Below are positions 49,451-62,544 of a DNA stretch of 64,000 nucleotides, piece after piece. Source of the stretch: Cynocephalus volans (Eukaryota > Chordata > Mammalia > Dermoptera > Cynocephalidae). The DNA lies in contig NC_084461.1 in assembly GCF_027409185.1 (NCBI RefSeq), forward strand, positions 139,235,001-139,299,000, written 5' to 3'. Position 1 is the first letter of the stretch. Each line of letters opens with the position of its first letter. The notes under the pieces were generated by a model. That model ran no database searches. It was not told the DNA's origin and saw only the letters and a program-made list of their open reading frames with translations. The position numbers and the translations under genes are program-made.

Positions 49451-52139
49451 GTAGAGCTGCAAAGGGGATGGGAGTGGAGACTGGGCAGCTCCTGCAAGAG
49501 TTAGTGGAGGTTAAAACGTGTGTGGTAGCAGCGAAAGTAATGAGAAGCAATCAGCTACCAGACACATTTTGATTGAGGCAACTATTATGTATACTGACAT
49601 TGAACAGTTTGCAATAAATATTAGTAAGTAAAAAAAGCAAATTGTGAAATAACATGCATGGTATGTCATACACTTTTTAATAAAAAATTTAAAGTGTGTA
49701 TGTGTGTGTATGTGAGAGAGAGAGAAAAAGGACACACAAGAAGCTGGTAACAGGGGCTACCTTTGGTTGACTTGTTGTCTGAGGGAGGTTGCAAGATGGA
49801 GACTTTGTTTTTCAGGGCCTTCTCTCTTACACCTTTGAGATTTTGCCTCATTGTATGTACTACCTACCCAAACAGAAATAATGTTTTAAGATTATAGATT
49901 TACAAAAATGCTATGACAGTAAAATCATGTTCCTAGAATATGTAATGCCTCAAGCCTTGACATTGAAAAGTAAATAACTTCATTCAAATTTAACTCTTTC
50001 TAGCACAAAATTTCAGAATGTGGGAACAAAAATACAAAATAGCATCCAAAATGTATTTTCTTGTTTTTCTTTAAGACCTTGTGAAAACTTTTTTCCTCCC
50101 AAAGTTTGAAATCTGATAGATCTTCTATCAATCAAGATATATGTATTGATCTCTCACTATGTCACCATCATTATACTAACAGCATTCAAGTTGTCAAAAT
50201 AGGTTTCAAAAATTTTAAACCATGACTCTCATACAAATATAGAATTAGCGCATGCCAAAGATTTAATTAACTCATTAACGGGGGAAGTAGCAGGACAGTA
50301 AAGCTGGCTCAGAGGAGAATTAGAGGAACAGGCCTTGACACTGGAGAAAGAATGTTGGAATAACATTGACAACTTAGATACAAAATTGGTTTGATGTCTA
50401 CAGTGCAATAAAATCATAACCTTTGGGGTTATCTTTTCTATTAAACAGAAATCATTTGCATCTCTTTTGAATGAAAATCTGTAAGTTAGTATTGAACTTC
50501 ACAGAGCTGAGACCATAATCAGTAATAGTCTTCTTGGGATGTTGAAATGTTCTAGAATTAAATTGTGACGGTTGCACAACTCTGTGAATATACTACAAAC
50601 CACCGAAATTTCAATGGATAAATTTTATGGTATGTGAAATGTATCTCAATAAAGCTGTTAAAAACAATAGTTAGCAATACTTCCCTATTGACTTACTGAT
50701 CTAATCCCATTGTCTTCCTTCATTCTCTTAGATAATTAAAAAATCCTTGGGCAAGCAGGTTAAACAAAACTTTAATACGACGTTGAAAGTACATGTTGCC
50801 TGCTTTATCATATTTTTTATTTACAAGTTTTAGGTAATTTTTCTAATAAGAAATATGGTGGAGCATGAGCAAGCTATGATCTTAACTTCAGAGAACTTAT
50901 AAGCTGGTAGGAGAACACACTGAAAAAACAAAACAGGAAGATAATAAATACATGGTAGAGTAATCACAAGCGAGTTGAATGAACGGTGAACCTCATTACC
51001 TTTCTCACTGTATTCAAAATCAACAATAATTGTTTTGTAAGAAGAAAAACTGTCAAAATCACAATTCATTGGATAGTTTTCTGTACATTTTAAATTGGCC
51101 TAGGGTTGAGGAGATGTGAAGAGTGACGTACTGAGTATTTGCAGACATGCAAGGTGGCTGGAGTCTAAACATTCATGGTGGGAAGAGGTTTCAAGTCAGT
51201 AACGTTTGTTCCCTGTCTATCATTTTGAAAAGCAAATTGAGCAGACAGCTATATATAGCCTTTTCAATGAGTATGCAGCCTAGGGGTGGGGGATGGGGCA
51301 TTTCGAGCTAGGCAGGATGTGAGGGTGGGGAGATTTCCATACTGTACACAATATGTACCTGCTGGGTAAATCCCCTGCCCAAAATACAATCCGCAGTACT
51401 TTTATGTCAATACTGCTAAGCAGAGGTGGCGTGGGATGAGCTGCGGTTAGCCTTGGGCACCTAGGACTTCAGGAGCCAACCTGATTGCTGCCTTTTCTGG
51501 CTGTCAGGAAAGACCACAGTCACCTAAATCTTCCCCTGAGGGCCAGTATGCAAATCAACTTGCTTCTACCTCAGGTTTAAAGGGAAAATGAGCTGGTATA
51601 CATGAAAGAAGACAGGCAGGTGATCAAAATAATTTTATTTCTCAATATTACAACCTGACAAGTGTCACCTCTCTTTCCCTCTCACCTTACTGCTCCCTTC
51701 TTGCTTTTGGCCTACTCCAAATCTAAATTCTTCCCTGCTCACCACTGTCTGAGGACTATTTCCCTCTCTCTGCTCCCTACGTTGCTCTGTTTATAAGCCA
51801 CGAAATATGCCACCTCAGTTTATGTATTTATTTCTTTGATGTTACGCCGAAGAAGTTTGCTACTAAATTCACACAAATAATAAAACAGTTAACCTTAAAA
51901 ATAAAAAATAAAGCCCAGAAACTGTATAGAGGTAATGGGAGATAATTGGTCCAGGAGATGGGATAGAAGGATTATTTTTAGTACATATTAAAATTAACTC
52001 TGAAAAAATACTGAGTGAAGGTAAAATAAATATTAACATTGATTTTCTTTAAGGGTTGAGATAAGAAATGATTATTACTTCTATTTATTTGTTGGTCTGC
52101 TTTCTCCACCAAGAGTAGATTTACTTTTATTACCATAAG

Positions 52140-52174
<35 letters not shown>

Positions 52175-54540
52175 ATATTTTTTTTTCCCCCCCAAAAAAA
52201 AATTAGCTCTAAGCTTTCTGGCTACCTTAGTTGTCACTTTCTTCTACTAATCAAACCAATGATTTCTGACAAAGGACAAATTTTTCTTTTATTTTAAATT
52301 CAAAAGTAGAAAGTTCTTCCACAATATCCTTTTTTATATTATAAAAATTAAAAAGCAAAACATTTCTCTAGACTTTTAGCTCCATTTGCTGGTAGTTCAA
52401 TTTGCAAACTTCCTGACATTGCCCAATGCATATACATATACATTAATTAAAACAAAAAGCTTGTGTGCAGAAACAAGATTACACCATATGTATTGTTCTG
52501 TACTTTTTCTATATTAATACTATATCTTGTACTTTTTTAGGCTGATACATTATATATTTTATTCATTTTCAAGATCTTGTAGTATTCCATTATACAGATG
52601 CTCCATAGATTATTTAATCAGTCTTTTATTGATGCACAGATAGGTAGTTTCCCTTATGAAAAACACTGTAGTGAACTTTTTGTACATATAGCTCTCTGTA
52701 CTCATGCTGCTTTTGTTTTGTTTTGTTTTTTTCTGTAGAATTAATTGTTCTAGGAGGAACAAGTTTTTGTTGTTGTTTGCAGAAGAAAGAGGCTTTGTAG
52801 TTACCAAAATATTCTGGGTATCACTCTTAAATGGATATTAATAAAGCTGATTTTTGGATAGGAACCACAAGGAAAATTAAGGGCTTTAAAGCCACGCCAT
52901 AAGAGGATAGTTGAAGGATCTCTTTGGCTCGGACACTAGAGGGCTCTGGAGTTATGTAAGAAGCATCCTCATTTATCCAAAGGGCTGTCCCCTGGACCCA
53001 AGAAGAGGATTGGAGATGTAGGGCCTCAAATGTTAAAGAAACAAAGATGGGCTTTAGGTCAGCATAAGAGTGAGATCATTTACTGTTGATATAGCATCTA
53101 TTTTCCTTCCTCTAGTGGCAACACTCTGTTGGTCCTTGGAGAACCACCCCTCCCACTATCAGTCCATGTGGTTAGGGAGGGCTGACTCTACCCCAAGCCC
53201 AAATCCAGGAGTGGGTCCAGACCAGGAATGGGATAACACAATATGCATTGCCTTGGCTGTGATGATTGCTGTGCATGCGAGCATGTCACCTGGGCCAGGC
53301 CAAAGTTTCACAATTCTGGGACTTTTGCTGGAACTGTGAGGAAAGAGAATCTAGTTCCACAGGTAAAATGTCAGCCTACCAGCCATTTTGCTGCACAGAG
53401 GAAATCCTGCCTCAGCATCAAGCCAGCACAGAACTAAGAAATGAAAAGCCAGTGCTCTGATGTTGTAGTACCAGGAGCCAGCAGTGCCAGGCTGAATTAT
53501 TTCTTTCTTTGTTATAGGATGTTAAACAGGGCTTTTTCACCCCAATTTCAGTTGAGGCCCCAAAGGCCTATAATAATATAATTAAAGGAATCAGGTACCT
53601 CCTTATCCTAAAATAGGATGATATATCATCCACACCTGATACATTAGGAGGCAAAACAAGTTCTGCCAGTAATAGTGTTCACCTTTAGAAAACAAGGCTT
53701 GAAAAATCAAGAGAGGGAGTTTCTGATGTGCTCATTTCCTCTTGCTACCAGCCCATGGGGGAAGAGGAGCAGTGCTTGCAGCCACCAGAAGCCAAGCGAC
53801 AGCGACTTTAAGGGATGACTCAGTGAGCTTGATTGGAGTCTTATTGAGTTTTGGAGATAGGACTGGTGTCTAAATCCCACTTGGATAAATATAATTGTGA
53901 AAGCTTGCAGAAGAGTTGCTTATTTGGTGCCAGAAGGAGAAGGTCTGCACTTGAGGCAAGTAGTATATCCATCAGTGACAGGGCAAGGATGCGTGAGTCT
54001 TCCAGTAGAGCCATGGGCGGGAATAAGTGGCGAATGGCTCGTTTTCAAGGAAATTGCACCCAAGAAGATAACTTAGTGCACAAAAGAATTCCAACACAGT
54101 TGGAGGGCAGGGGGGAGGTAGAGTAGCAGAAGCCTGAGGGCTGAGATTGGACTCCTTGGCTGGTTAGAGTGGCATTTCCCACATCAGAGGAATAGCTGTC
54201 AGAGCCCTCAGCTGCAAAATCTCTGGAAACAACAAAACACGCGACAAAAACTTCCCAAGGAAGAAAAAGCAGCGATTGTGAATCCTCCACATCCTGAGAG
54301 CATCTGCCCCAGATCACTGCTGCAGCTTCACTGTATGCTGTGCCCTCAGCTCCTCTTTCTCTCTTCCCCCAGCCTGAGCCTGAAGAGTGGATCAGAAATC
54401 AGGCTAGCCTGTGGGGAAGGAAGAGTTAGGACATAATGGGAAAGCCAGATGCTCAAATCCTGCAGCAGACCCATGCTGACCTTGAGCAAAAGCATTAAAT
54501 TGAATGCAGTGTTTGGAGTTTTGATTATTACACTGAACTA
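49450..54540. other. Intergenic stretch, mostly unassigned
   Basis: It contains a (GT)/(GA) run at about 49694-49726, an AT dinucleotide tract at 52138-52200, a possible L2 fragment at about 51650-51790, and a possible old repeat near 53060-53520. None of the short frames looks coding. A T-cell enhancer for ITK could lie here, but I cannot show one. Confidence 0.4.
52138..52201. repeat. (AT)n tract followed by T, C and A runs
   Basis: About 45 bases of nearly pure TA alternation are followed by a T run, a C run of 7 and an A run of 9. The alternation can form a cruciform and is prone to length change. Confidence 0.9.
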
Positions 54541-54544
54541 GACT

Positions 54545-55180
54545 GACCTTTCTCTTTCTTTTCTTAACTTTTTATTATCAAAAATTTTAAACATATATCA
54601 ACGTAAGAAAATTAGCATAATGAACCCCCATGTAGCCATCACCCAGCTTCAGCAATTGTCAACTCATGGCCAAACATTTTCATCTCTTCCCATGTCTATT
54701 TCTTCCCTCTACTAAATTCTAATGAAGCAAATCTCAGGCATTTTATTATTTTATCAATAATTAAGTATATTTCTGTACAAAGTAAGGACTCTTTTAACAT
54801 GCAATAGTGCCATTATCACACCTTAAGAAATTAATAATGGTTTCTCAGTATCATCAAATATCTAATCAATGTTCATGTTTCCCCAATTGTCTTATAATGT
54901 CTTTACACAGTTGATTTGTTTGACTCTGAATCCAAAGCTTCACATGTTTGATGTGTTTCTTAAAAATCTCTTAATCTGTAGGTTTTCCTTCCAACGTATT
55001 TGTTGCAGATATTGGGTCATGTGTGCTTAGCACTTTGTGTTTTCTGAACTTATCCAGTTGCATCTCCACGGTGTTATTTGCCATGTTCCTTTATCTCCTG
55101 TATTTCCTGTAAAGTCGGATTTAGATCTAGACCTTCGATTAGATTCATGTTTGATTCTTTTTTTTTTTTTTTTTTGGTAA
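54545..55180 (-). mobile_element. Ancient L1 3' end, antisense
   Basis: 'aacccccatgtagccatcacccagcttcagcaattgtcaactcatggcc' and 'ctttatctcctgtatttcctgtaaagtcggattta' are typical of an ancient L1 3' UTR read backwards. About 1320-1960 and 17350-17700 are related fragments. Confidence 0.75.
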
Positions 55181-56930
55181 GACTTCTGCATAGGTGGTTT
55201 TGTGTACTTCCTATTGCATCACCTCAGGAGACATTTAATGTCTAGTTGTCTCTCTTTCAGTGATGCTAAGATTGATCCGTGTGTTATAGTGTTGTCGGCT
55301 CCATGTAATGATTATACATTTTCCTATTGGCTTTTCACATGATATTAACAGCCCTTGATGATCATTGCTGAGGTCCATTATTATACTAGAATTGCAAAAT
55401 AGTGATATTCTATCACTCCCTTCTTCATTTATTAGCTTCTCCAAAGAAGAACTTCTAATCCTTAAATATTTGATTATGGAACTGAGCAGGAAATATGCTT
55501 TATTCTTTGCCTTTGTTTCCCAGTTTTCAGAATAACAAGTTGGTTCTTCAGCATCCTCCAAAAGTGATCAATAAGTAGGGATTTTTTTTCCCAAATACCA
55601 TGTGAATTCATGATTTTAACATTTTTGCTGTTCTTCAATTTATTACAATTATTATTCCTTTTGATATTCACATTTTTCCATCTTTGACCAATGGAATCTT
55701 TTTGAATTTGGCTCCTGTGCACTGAACTTTTTAAAACCAAAACAAAGGGACTATTTGCTTTTGTTTATGTTTTTCTTAAAGTGGTAGAAAAAATATTGGG
55801 CCCCCTAAAGTTACGTTTAGGAGTGGATAAAGACTAATTCAAGTAAGTGGGTTTGAAGTCTCTATGAGAGAGAGAATAAAATTATTTATGATTGCACTCC
55901 ATTTGGACTTGGCAAATGAAAGACTCCTGACTATTGCCACAGCTACTGATAACATTTTGCTTTCCCATATGAGAAGGCTTTGTGAAGTCTGTAAGTCACC
56001 CTGAACCAACCAGGTATAAATCTACTCTTCCCAAATGAGTGTACAGTGTAGTTTAGAAGACAGCACTGTGTTAGTTAGAATCAGGTGTGCTGCTAGTGAC
56101 AGAAACTTCAAAATAATAGGGGCTTAGAATAAAAATTTATTATTTCTCTTTATGTTAAAAAAGGTGATCCAGGACTGGTACAGATGATCCATGGTTATCA
56201 AGACCTCAGGCTCTTTCTTTCTTACACTCCATTGTCCTTAACATGCTATTTTTACCTCATGGTATGAGAAAGCTGCTATAGCTCCAACCATCACCTCAAC
56301 ATTCTAGTCAGCAGGAAGAAGGGAAAAGGGAAGAAAAAGGGTTTGATGACTTTCACTGAGAACATTTCCTAAGCATTGTGTGCACCACTTCTGCCATGTT
56401 CTGTTGCATAAAAAACAGTCTTATGAATTTACTTAGCTATATGGAAGGCTGAAAAATGTCGTCTTTATTCTGGCTGGTCAGACAAGGAGTCAGCTACCCC
56501 AGGAAGAAGGGGAGAGTAGCTAATTGGAGTAAACAGCAATCCCTGCTTCAAGCCCTTATAAAAGAAAAAAAAAAATACTACCTCTTTTGGGCAGTGTATT
56601 TGCACACATATGTCTTACAAATCTCAGAATGGGGGAGGGTCATCTAAACTATCCCCCTATCCTACCGTGCTGAATAATTTGATTATGCGGGAGCATCTGA
56701 TATGTAAAATAAAGCTGTAGTCTGGTAATTTAGGTTTAAAAATAAACTTTAGAGAATTGTATTCCTATACAGTAATACTGATTTTGTTTCATTATTTATT
56801 CCTATCCAGTACATGCCATCTCCACTTACACTGAAATTTCTTGGTTATCAACTTTGTGGTAGAAGTAATTCTCATACACCATACTTCAACTATGTGTAAC
56901 TCTGAAGCAAGATACATGACTAGCACTCGC
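55180..56930. other. Stretch without a gene; one old repeat
   Basis: About 56060-56400 looks like an old interspersed repeat ('agaataaaaatttattatttctc ... gcaggaagaaggg'), and the rest is unassigned. No exon is supported. Confidence 0.4.
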
Positions 56931-57105
56931 CATTCAGAGTGCATGGAATTCAGTCCTCAAAAGGACCCCCACACGGAGGCTAAAGATAGAGAGGGCAAGC
57001 AGCTTGCTCAAAGGAAAACAGCTTAGTAAGTGACAGAGTTGTGATTCCAACACAAGTTTGTTTTAAAAGCCTGTGCATGTGCTTTGTTCGTTATGCCATT
57101 CTGAA
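56930..57105 (-). repeat. MIR SINE, antisense
   Basis: 'gagggcaagcagcttgctcaaaggaaaacagcttagtaagtgacagagttgtgattcc' followed by 'aaaagcctgtgcatgtgc' is the reverse complement of MIR. Confidence 0.75.
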
Positions 57106-57234
57106 GGACTCACTTATTTTCTGCCCTTCCTCAAAATTTTAGGGTAAAAAGGCAATCATCTATAGGTAGTATGAGGAAACTTCTATGGGCTTTAGTTTAC
57201 ATTTTGAAAAATAATAAACTTCAATATATTTCTT

Positions 57235-57820
57235 CTAAGTGTTTTATGCTCATTTTCTTTTTCTTAAACATCCTTTGTATGTGCCAGGCACTGTGATGGC
57301 TGCTGGGAACATAGCAGTGAGCAAAACTATACACAGTTGTCACCGTCATGTTGCTTCTAGAGTAGTTGAGGAGACAAACATGAATCCAAAATCACCCTCC
57401 AAAGTGTACAATTACAACCATCATAAGGAGTACAAAGAGAAAGTGGGAAGGTGCCATGTGTGTATAATAGGTGGATTTGACTTAGGAAAGCCAGGATGGC
57501 TTCCCTGAGGAAGTGACACATAGACTGAGACTTGTAGTCTAACTTAAAGTTGACCAGGAAAAGAAGGGGAGAGGAGATGTTTTCAGGCAGAATGAGCAAC
57601 ACGTGCCAAGTGACGTGAAGGGCATGCATGGGGGAAAAGGGACAGATAGAATGCTGAGTGGGAACAAGTGAGTGAGGAATGAGATGAGGCTGGAAAAAAA
57701 GGCAGAGAGGAGCCCTACAGTGCACTATTATTCCCTTTCACAGAGGGAAAAATTGAGGTTCACAGCTATTGAGTAATTAGCCTGTAGTCTCACAGTAAGT
57801 TAGGTAGTAGAGCCAAAATT
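57235..57820 (+). repeat. Ancient interspersed repeat plus an antisense MIR part, split by an LTR
   Basis: About 57240-57690 is the same family as 48870 ('gtgccaggcactgtgatggctgctgggaacatagcag'). About 57720-57825 is an antisense MIR segment ('gtctcacagtaagttaggtagtagagcc'), which continues after the LTR at 58356 ('tatgccgtattggctccacagcccatg'). Confidence 0.65.
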
Positions 57821-57825
57821 CAAAC

Positions 57826-58350
57826 TGTGATGGGTAGAATAATGGCCCTGCCTAAAGATGTCCATGTCCCAATCCCCAGAACCTGTGAATATGTCAGGTT
57901 ACATGGCAAAGGGAAATTAAGGTAGCAAACAGTATTAGGTTGCTAATCAGCTGTCCTTATAATAGGGGGAATTACCCTAGATTATCCTAGGTTGAGCAGG
58001 CCCCATAAAATCAAAATTGTCCTTAAATATGGAAGAGGGAGGCAGAAGAAGAGGTTACATTGAGATGGAGTAAGCAGGACTTGACTTGTTATTGTTGGTT
58101 GTGAAGATGCAGAAAGAGAGTCAAGCCCCAAACAATGTGGTGGCTTCCAGAAGCAGGAAAGGGCAAGGAAACAACAGATTCACCCCTAAAGATCCTCCAG
58201 AAAGGATCACAGCCCTGCTGACATCTTGATTTTAGCCCAATGAGACCCATTTTGGACTTCTGGACTACAGAATTACAAGATAATAAATTCGTGTTACTTT
58301 GACCTACTAGGTTTGCAGCAATTTGGTACAGCAGCAACAGGAAACATACA
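57826..58350 (+). mobile_element. Solo MLT1-type LTR (ERVL-MaLR)
   Basis: It begins TGTGATGGGTAGAATAATGG, contains 'ccctgctgacatcttgattttagcccaatgagacccattttgg' and 'aagataataaattcgtgtt', and ends GAAACATACA. The 5-bp duplication CAAAC lies on both sides (57821-57825 and 58351-58355). There are no internal viral genes. Confidence 0.93.
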
Positions 58351-58449
58351 CAAACTATGCCGTATTGGCTCCACAGCCCATGTCCCTACTCCTTGTGCTA
58401 CATGTCTTAACTGATGGATGGGCTAAAGCAGGATCTATAAAGATTAAAC

Positions 58450-58760
58450 TCTAATCCTTAATATAATTCTGAGTCTTCAAATTTCATTTCCAAACCATAT
58501 GGCAAAGGGTATATATATTTTTTACACATGCCTCTTAGTATTGTGAATTTCGAAAGGATGTGGTTATGGCCTTTGACATCAGAGGAGGAGCTCCGCAGTG
58601 TTGGCTGAACGTTGATAGACAGATAACACTGGAGGCAAGCTGCCTTTGAGCAGCTCTGAAAATCAACCACCTCCCCTCCACATTCCTTGCCCCAAAGCTC
58701 TTTCCTCTGGCTGTGCTCAGGGGTGATGCCCACGGAGCATCACTTTTCAAGAATTGGATC
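58450..58760 (+). promoter_or_regulatory. ITK: ITK promoter and 5' UTR region
   Basis: The sequence directly before the ITK start has no CpG island and no convincing TATA box at the right distance. A RUNX-type TGTGGTT lies at 58559-58565, and a GATA core in 'cagataac' (about 58620-58627). These fit a lymphoid promoter, but start site and binding are inferred. About 58560-58760 is likely to include the 5' UTR. Confidence 0.6.
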
Positions 58761-58898
58761 ATGAACAACTTTATCCTCTTGGAAGAACAGCTAATCAAGA
58801 AATCTCAACAGAAGAGAAGGACTTCTCCCTCGAACTTTAAAGTCCGCTTCTTTGTTTTAACCAAAGCCAACCTGGCATACTTTGAGGATCGCCATGGG
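58761..58898 (+). CDS. ITK: ITK (IL2-inducible T-cell kinase), first coding exon
   Basis: It encodes 46 residues, [17 protein letters not shown] to YFEDRHG. This is the N-terminal part of the PH domain of ITK, a Tec-family tyrosine kinase that acts downstream of the T-cell receptor and needs PIP3 binding by this domain. The basic loop KKSQQKRR is part of the lipid-binding side. The exon ends in phase 0 at CATGGG, directly followed by the donor GTATGC (58899). The rest of the PH domain and the TH, SH3, SH2 and kinase parts lie beyond the window. The frame through the donor soon becomes unrelated sequence, so the splice is real. Confidence 0.95.
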
Positions 58899-60941
58899 GT
58901 ATGCGAGCAATTTCTTTTGTCTTTTTTTTATATACTATTTTATATTCAGATGGGGGCTGAATATAAAAGATATATGGGGAATAAAATAGAACACAGGGAA
59001 CACAACTATGCTAGTTAGAATAACCTAAAACGTACCATAATTGTAGTCAGAGGAGAATGTGAAGAGGAGTCAAGAGGTGAGGTGATTGTATCAGGCAATG
59101 TTAATTCTAAAAACTGTAAGCTTAACATTTGTCAGCTTTTTTCCTCCTGCAAGGTTAAGTTTAATTTTTTAAACTATAATATTTTATGTGGCAAATATTA
59201 TAATCAGATAGAACTTGAACTTCATGTGAAATATACTATGTTTTATGGGACATAGATTAATAAAATAGTAGCACTCAGGACCTACGGGATGATCTAGCCC
59301 AGTTTCCTTTTTCTTTATTCTTTTATTTTAACATTTACTTGTGCATATTTGTGGGGTACAGTGTGTTATTTCAATACATACTCATACTGCACAATGATTC
59401 ACTTAGGATTGATGGCATAGTTTTGTACCTGTTAGTCCACCACTGCGTAAGTGGTGGGTCCGTTGTTAAAATTTTTTGTGAATTCAGCTCTATTTGTCTC
59501 GATGGTTATCACCCATCCAACATCTTGGAATAATATTCCCCAGGCATTTAATCATCTAAAAGTTGCAAGACACAATGTTAAACCTCTTCATCCCTTGGAA
59601 AACTTCCCAGGAGACTAGGGTTACTCAAGTGCAAAGTGTTCTGCAGTGGTTCTCATCCAGAATATTATGGCTGCTTAGTTAGATCAGTCTTTTTCCCTAT
59701 CTAAAGATATTCTCATATTTTGTAGCATCAATAATAACAGAAGCAACATGAGTAAATGTAACGATGTAGTTTGGTAGAAAAGCACTAGACAAGGCATCAG
59801 GAGATCAAACTCTGCTTCTCGCTAGCTATATGAGCCTGGATAAATGTCCACCTCCTGCCTCAGGTTCTTTCTTTATAAAATGAAATGGCTGGAAATAGAG
59901 AACTACAATATCCCTTCCTTCTTTAAAAAATCCTTTGTTTCTATGCAGTCGCATCTGTTTAGCCCTTCTTGGCAATTTTCAAAGGATATTTAATTACTTA
60001 CTATTTTATTATACTATTTTTACATCATTAGAGAGGTAGGGCAGGGATTATCACTTATATTTTACTGAAGAGTGAATTATATTAGGTACATGATGTTCAC
60101 TTGGAAACAAAGGTGCTCAAGTTCTTTGTTGGAGTCTGACTTAGTGGTGTAGGCATGAGTTTGGAGTCTTTGGAGAGTCAGGCTTTGAAGTATTTAAGGA
60201 AATGGAGTTCTCAAGGAGGTCAGGCTGAACATGGAGGCTACAGATGCCTGGCCTTTTTAAGCTGTAGGTAAAATAATGCTGACTCTTTTTTAGAAGTGAA
60301 AAGAATTGATGATCTTCAGCAGACCCTTACTGATAACAATTGACCAATTGATCAGAAGGCAAATGGAATCACTATGTGCAAGTCCTCTTTGGTAGGTGGC
60401 GCGGAGCCAAATTTTGAACTTGGGAGATTCATCATATAGTGCTGATAAATCACATAGCATCAGTCATTTTATTGTGTGTGAATGGGACATTTAAAGTTCT
60501 TGGTTCATATTGAAAGAGCAGTCACTTGCCTTTAAATGTTTTTCAAAGCCCATTTTACAGTCTTCACTAATTTGTTTTCCTAACTCAACATAGCATCATC
60601 TCATTTACTTCATACTGATAATTCCTGAGCAGCATTGCTGTTTGTGAACTGTTTGTGAATTCAGTGTAATATTATTTGCAAATAATCACACAACCAAATG
60701 GTCTTGATTCAGAATTTCATTGGTTGTAATTTGCATGTAAACAATGTTGTAAAATCATGCCACTTCTTTATTTGGCATTATAAAAAACTCCAGGACAAAT
60801 AATTCATTCTGGGGAGCTGTTGGCTATAGTTTCTAATGTTTTCATGTGGCGTATAGAAGATATATGCACAAACATCAAATTTTTTGTTTTCTAATGCCTA
60901 TGGTTTATATTCATAAATAACATTTTTTAAAAGTGTTTTTT

Positions 60942-61081
60942 TTTTTTTTTTGTCATTTTTTCGTGACCGGCACTCAGCCAGTGAGTGCACCGGTCATTCC
61001 TATATAGGATCCGAACCCGCGGCGGGAGCGTCGCCGCGCTCCCAGTGCAGCACTCTACTGAGTGCGCCACGGGCTCGGCCC
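60942..61081 (-). mobile_element. Dimeric tRNA-derived SINE, CpG-rich subtype
   Basis: It has a T run, then 'gtcattttttcgtgaccggcactcagccagtgagtgcacc', then a second unit 'tatataggatccgaacccgcggcgggagcgtcgccgcgctccc ... gagtgcgccacgggctcggccc'. A 14-bp duplication TAAAAGTGTTTTTT flanks it (60928-60941 and 61082-61095). The many surviving CpGs suggest a fairly recent insertion. It differs from the tRNA-Ile-like copies (for instance at 25863) but shares the dimer plan of 27074. Confidence 0.9.
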
Positions 61082-61282
61082 TAAAAGTGTTTTTTAAAAA
61101 TATTATAGAAATTAATTAGAAATGTATCCAAGGTCACTGAGAAAGGTGATATGTGAATTATTATTGTTCATGCCCTACGTATTCACACTGTTTAGGACTA
61201 TCAATTTGCACACAAGGTACATCATACATCACTCATAAATAAATAGCATTACACTTATGAGGACCATTTTTATTTTTAAATT

Positions 61283-61500
61283 AAAGCCTCAGTGTTCTCA
61301 TCTGTAAAATGGGTGTGATAGTAGTACCCTTTTCATGGGAAAAATGGCAAAGACTCAGAGAGATAATGTAGTTAGGCTGAACTCTTTGGAATTACCATTT
61401 GACAGATCAAAAACAGTCAGATATTGGCAAGTTCGTATAGTTCAACTTAATATATAAAGTGCTTAGCATAGGACCTGTCACCTAGTGAGCTCCTAGTAAA
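61283..61500 (+). repeat. MIR SINE, sense
   Basis: 'gcctcagtgttctcatctgtaaaatgggtgtgatagtagtaccc' and 'taaagtgcttagcataggacctgtcacctagtgagctcctagtaaa' are in MIR order, with an insertion or decay between them. Confidence 0.8.
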
Positions 61501-62544
61501 AATTACCCACTGTTTGTATCATTTTCACATCTCTGAAGAAGTTTAGCAGGGTGGCATAATATATTTATTTTCAAACAATGGGAGATATTAAAGGATTCTT
61601 CAAAGTCAGGCTAAGATCGGATTCCTGGATTTCTTCTACTTTGTGGCTAAATACACATTTATAATAATAAACACAGGCATAGTGAGCTGTGTGGTGCTGG
61701 GCCAGCCATTGCCCTGCTTGGGGTGTCAGCTTCTTTTTCTCTTTTCTCATATATAAAATTATGCTCCTCACAGCTCTAATATTCTGTGAATTTATATCAT
61801 CATATAAAAAAATAACCCTTCCACATACTCAAGCACAAATTCTGTAATTCAGCAAATTAAGTACATTTATTCTAACTTTAAATATCCATGCCTATTGTCA
61901 TTACAATACTAAATGAATGAGCCTTTTATTTTAACATGGATTTATTCTGGTGTCAAATGCCTATTTCCCCTACTGAGATGTGCAAGTGTTTTCTGAGGGG
62001 TCAGGAAGTGCCTTCATTCTGTTGCAGTGGTGGGCCAGAAAAAAACAGAGTTGGCAGGTGGCCGCATGCAGGCAGCCATGATTCCAGATGCTCCCCTGTG
62101 CCTGCCACTTTTCTTGCAGAGTGGTCCTTGATGCCTGAAATTCTTTAACAGAAGACAATGAGAGATAAGCCCTCAGTGGTGTGCTGATAAATGCTTAACA
62201 ACCACTGTGATGGTGGTGCAGTGGGGATGGAGGTGGGGAGCCTTGATTTGGTGTTTGCTGATTTCTCTGGTATAAGTACTCCCATCATGACCCATTTCAA
62301 AATACCAATGTGATGTCTACTGGCTCACAAATTCTTGAAAATTTAGCAGTTAGCTCTGATGGGCCAGTACAAGCTGAGTCCAGCACACTGCTTAAGGTTT
62401 AAGTACAAAAGTACAAAAAAATTTCTGGAGAGGTAGGTATCAACCAAGCGACATACTTAGTTGCACATGACTGATATCAGATCCTTTTCTGATAAAAATG
62501 GAGAGCCTCAGACACTTTGCGTAAGCACTGGATGGAAGAGGCAG

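Noticed and set aside
58511-58522. 'tatatata' as a TATA box for ITK
   Set aside because: It lies about 240 bases before the start codon, with no defined start site at the right distance. AT alternations are common here.
58905-59018. Extension of the ITK frame past 58898 (the 101-residue reading to 59018)
   Set aside because: The ITK match ends exactly at a GT donor. The following residues are unrelated and hydrophobic low-complexity, so this is intron read-through.
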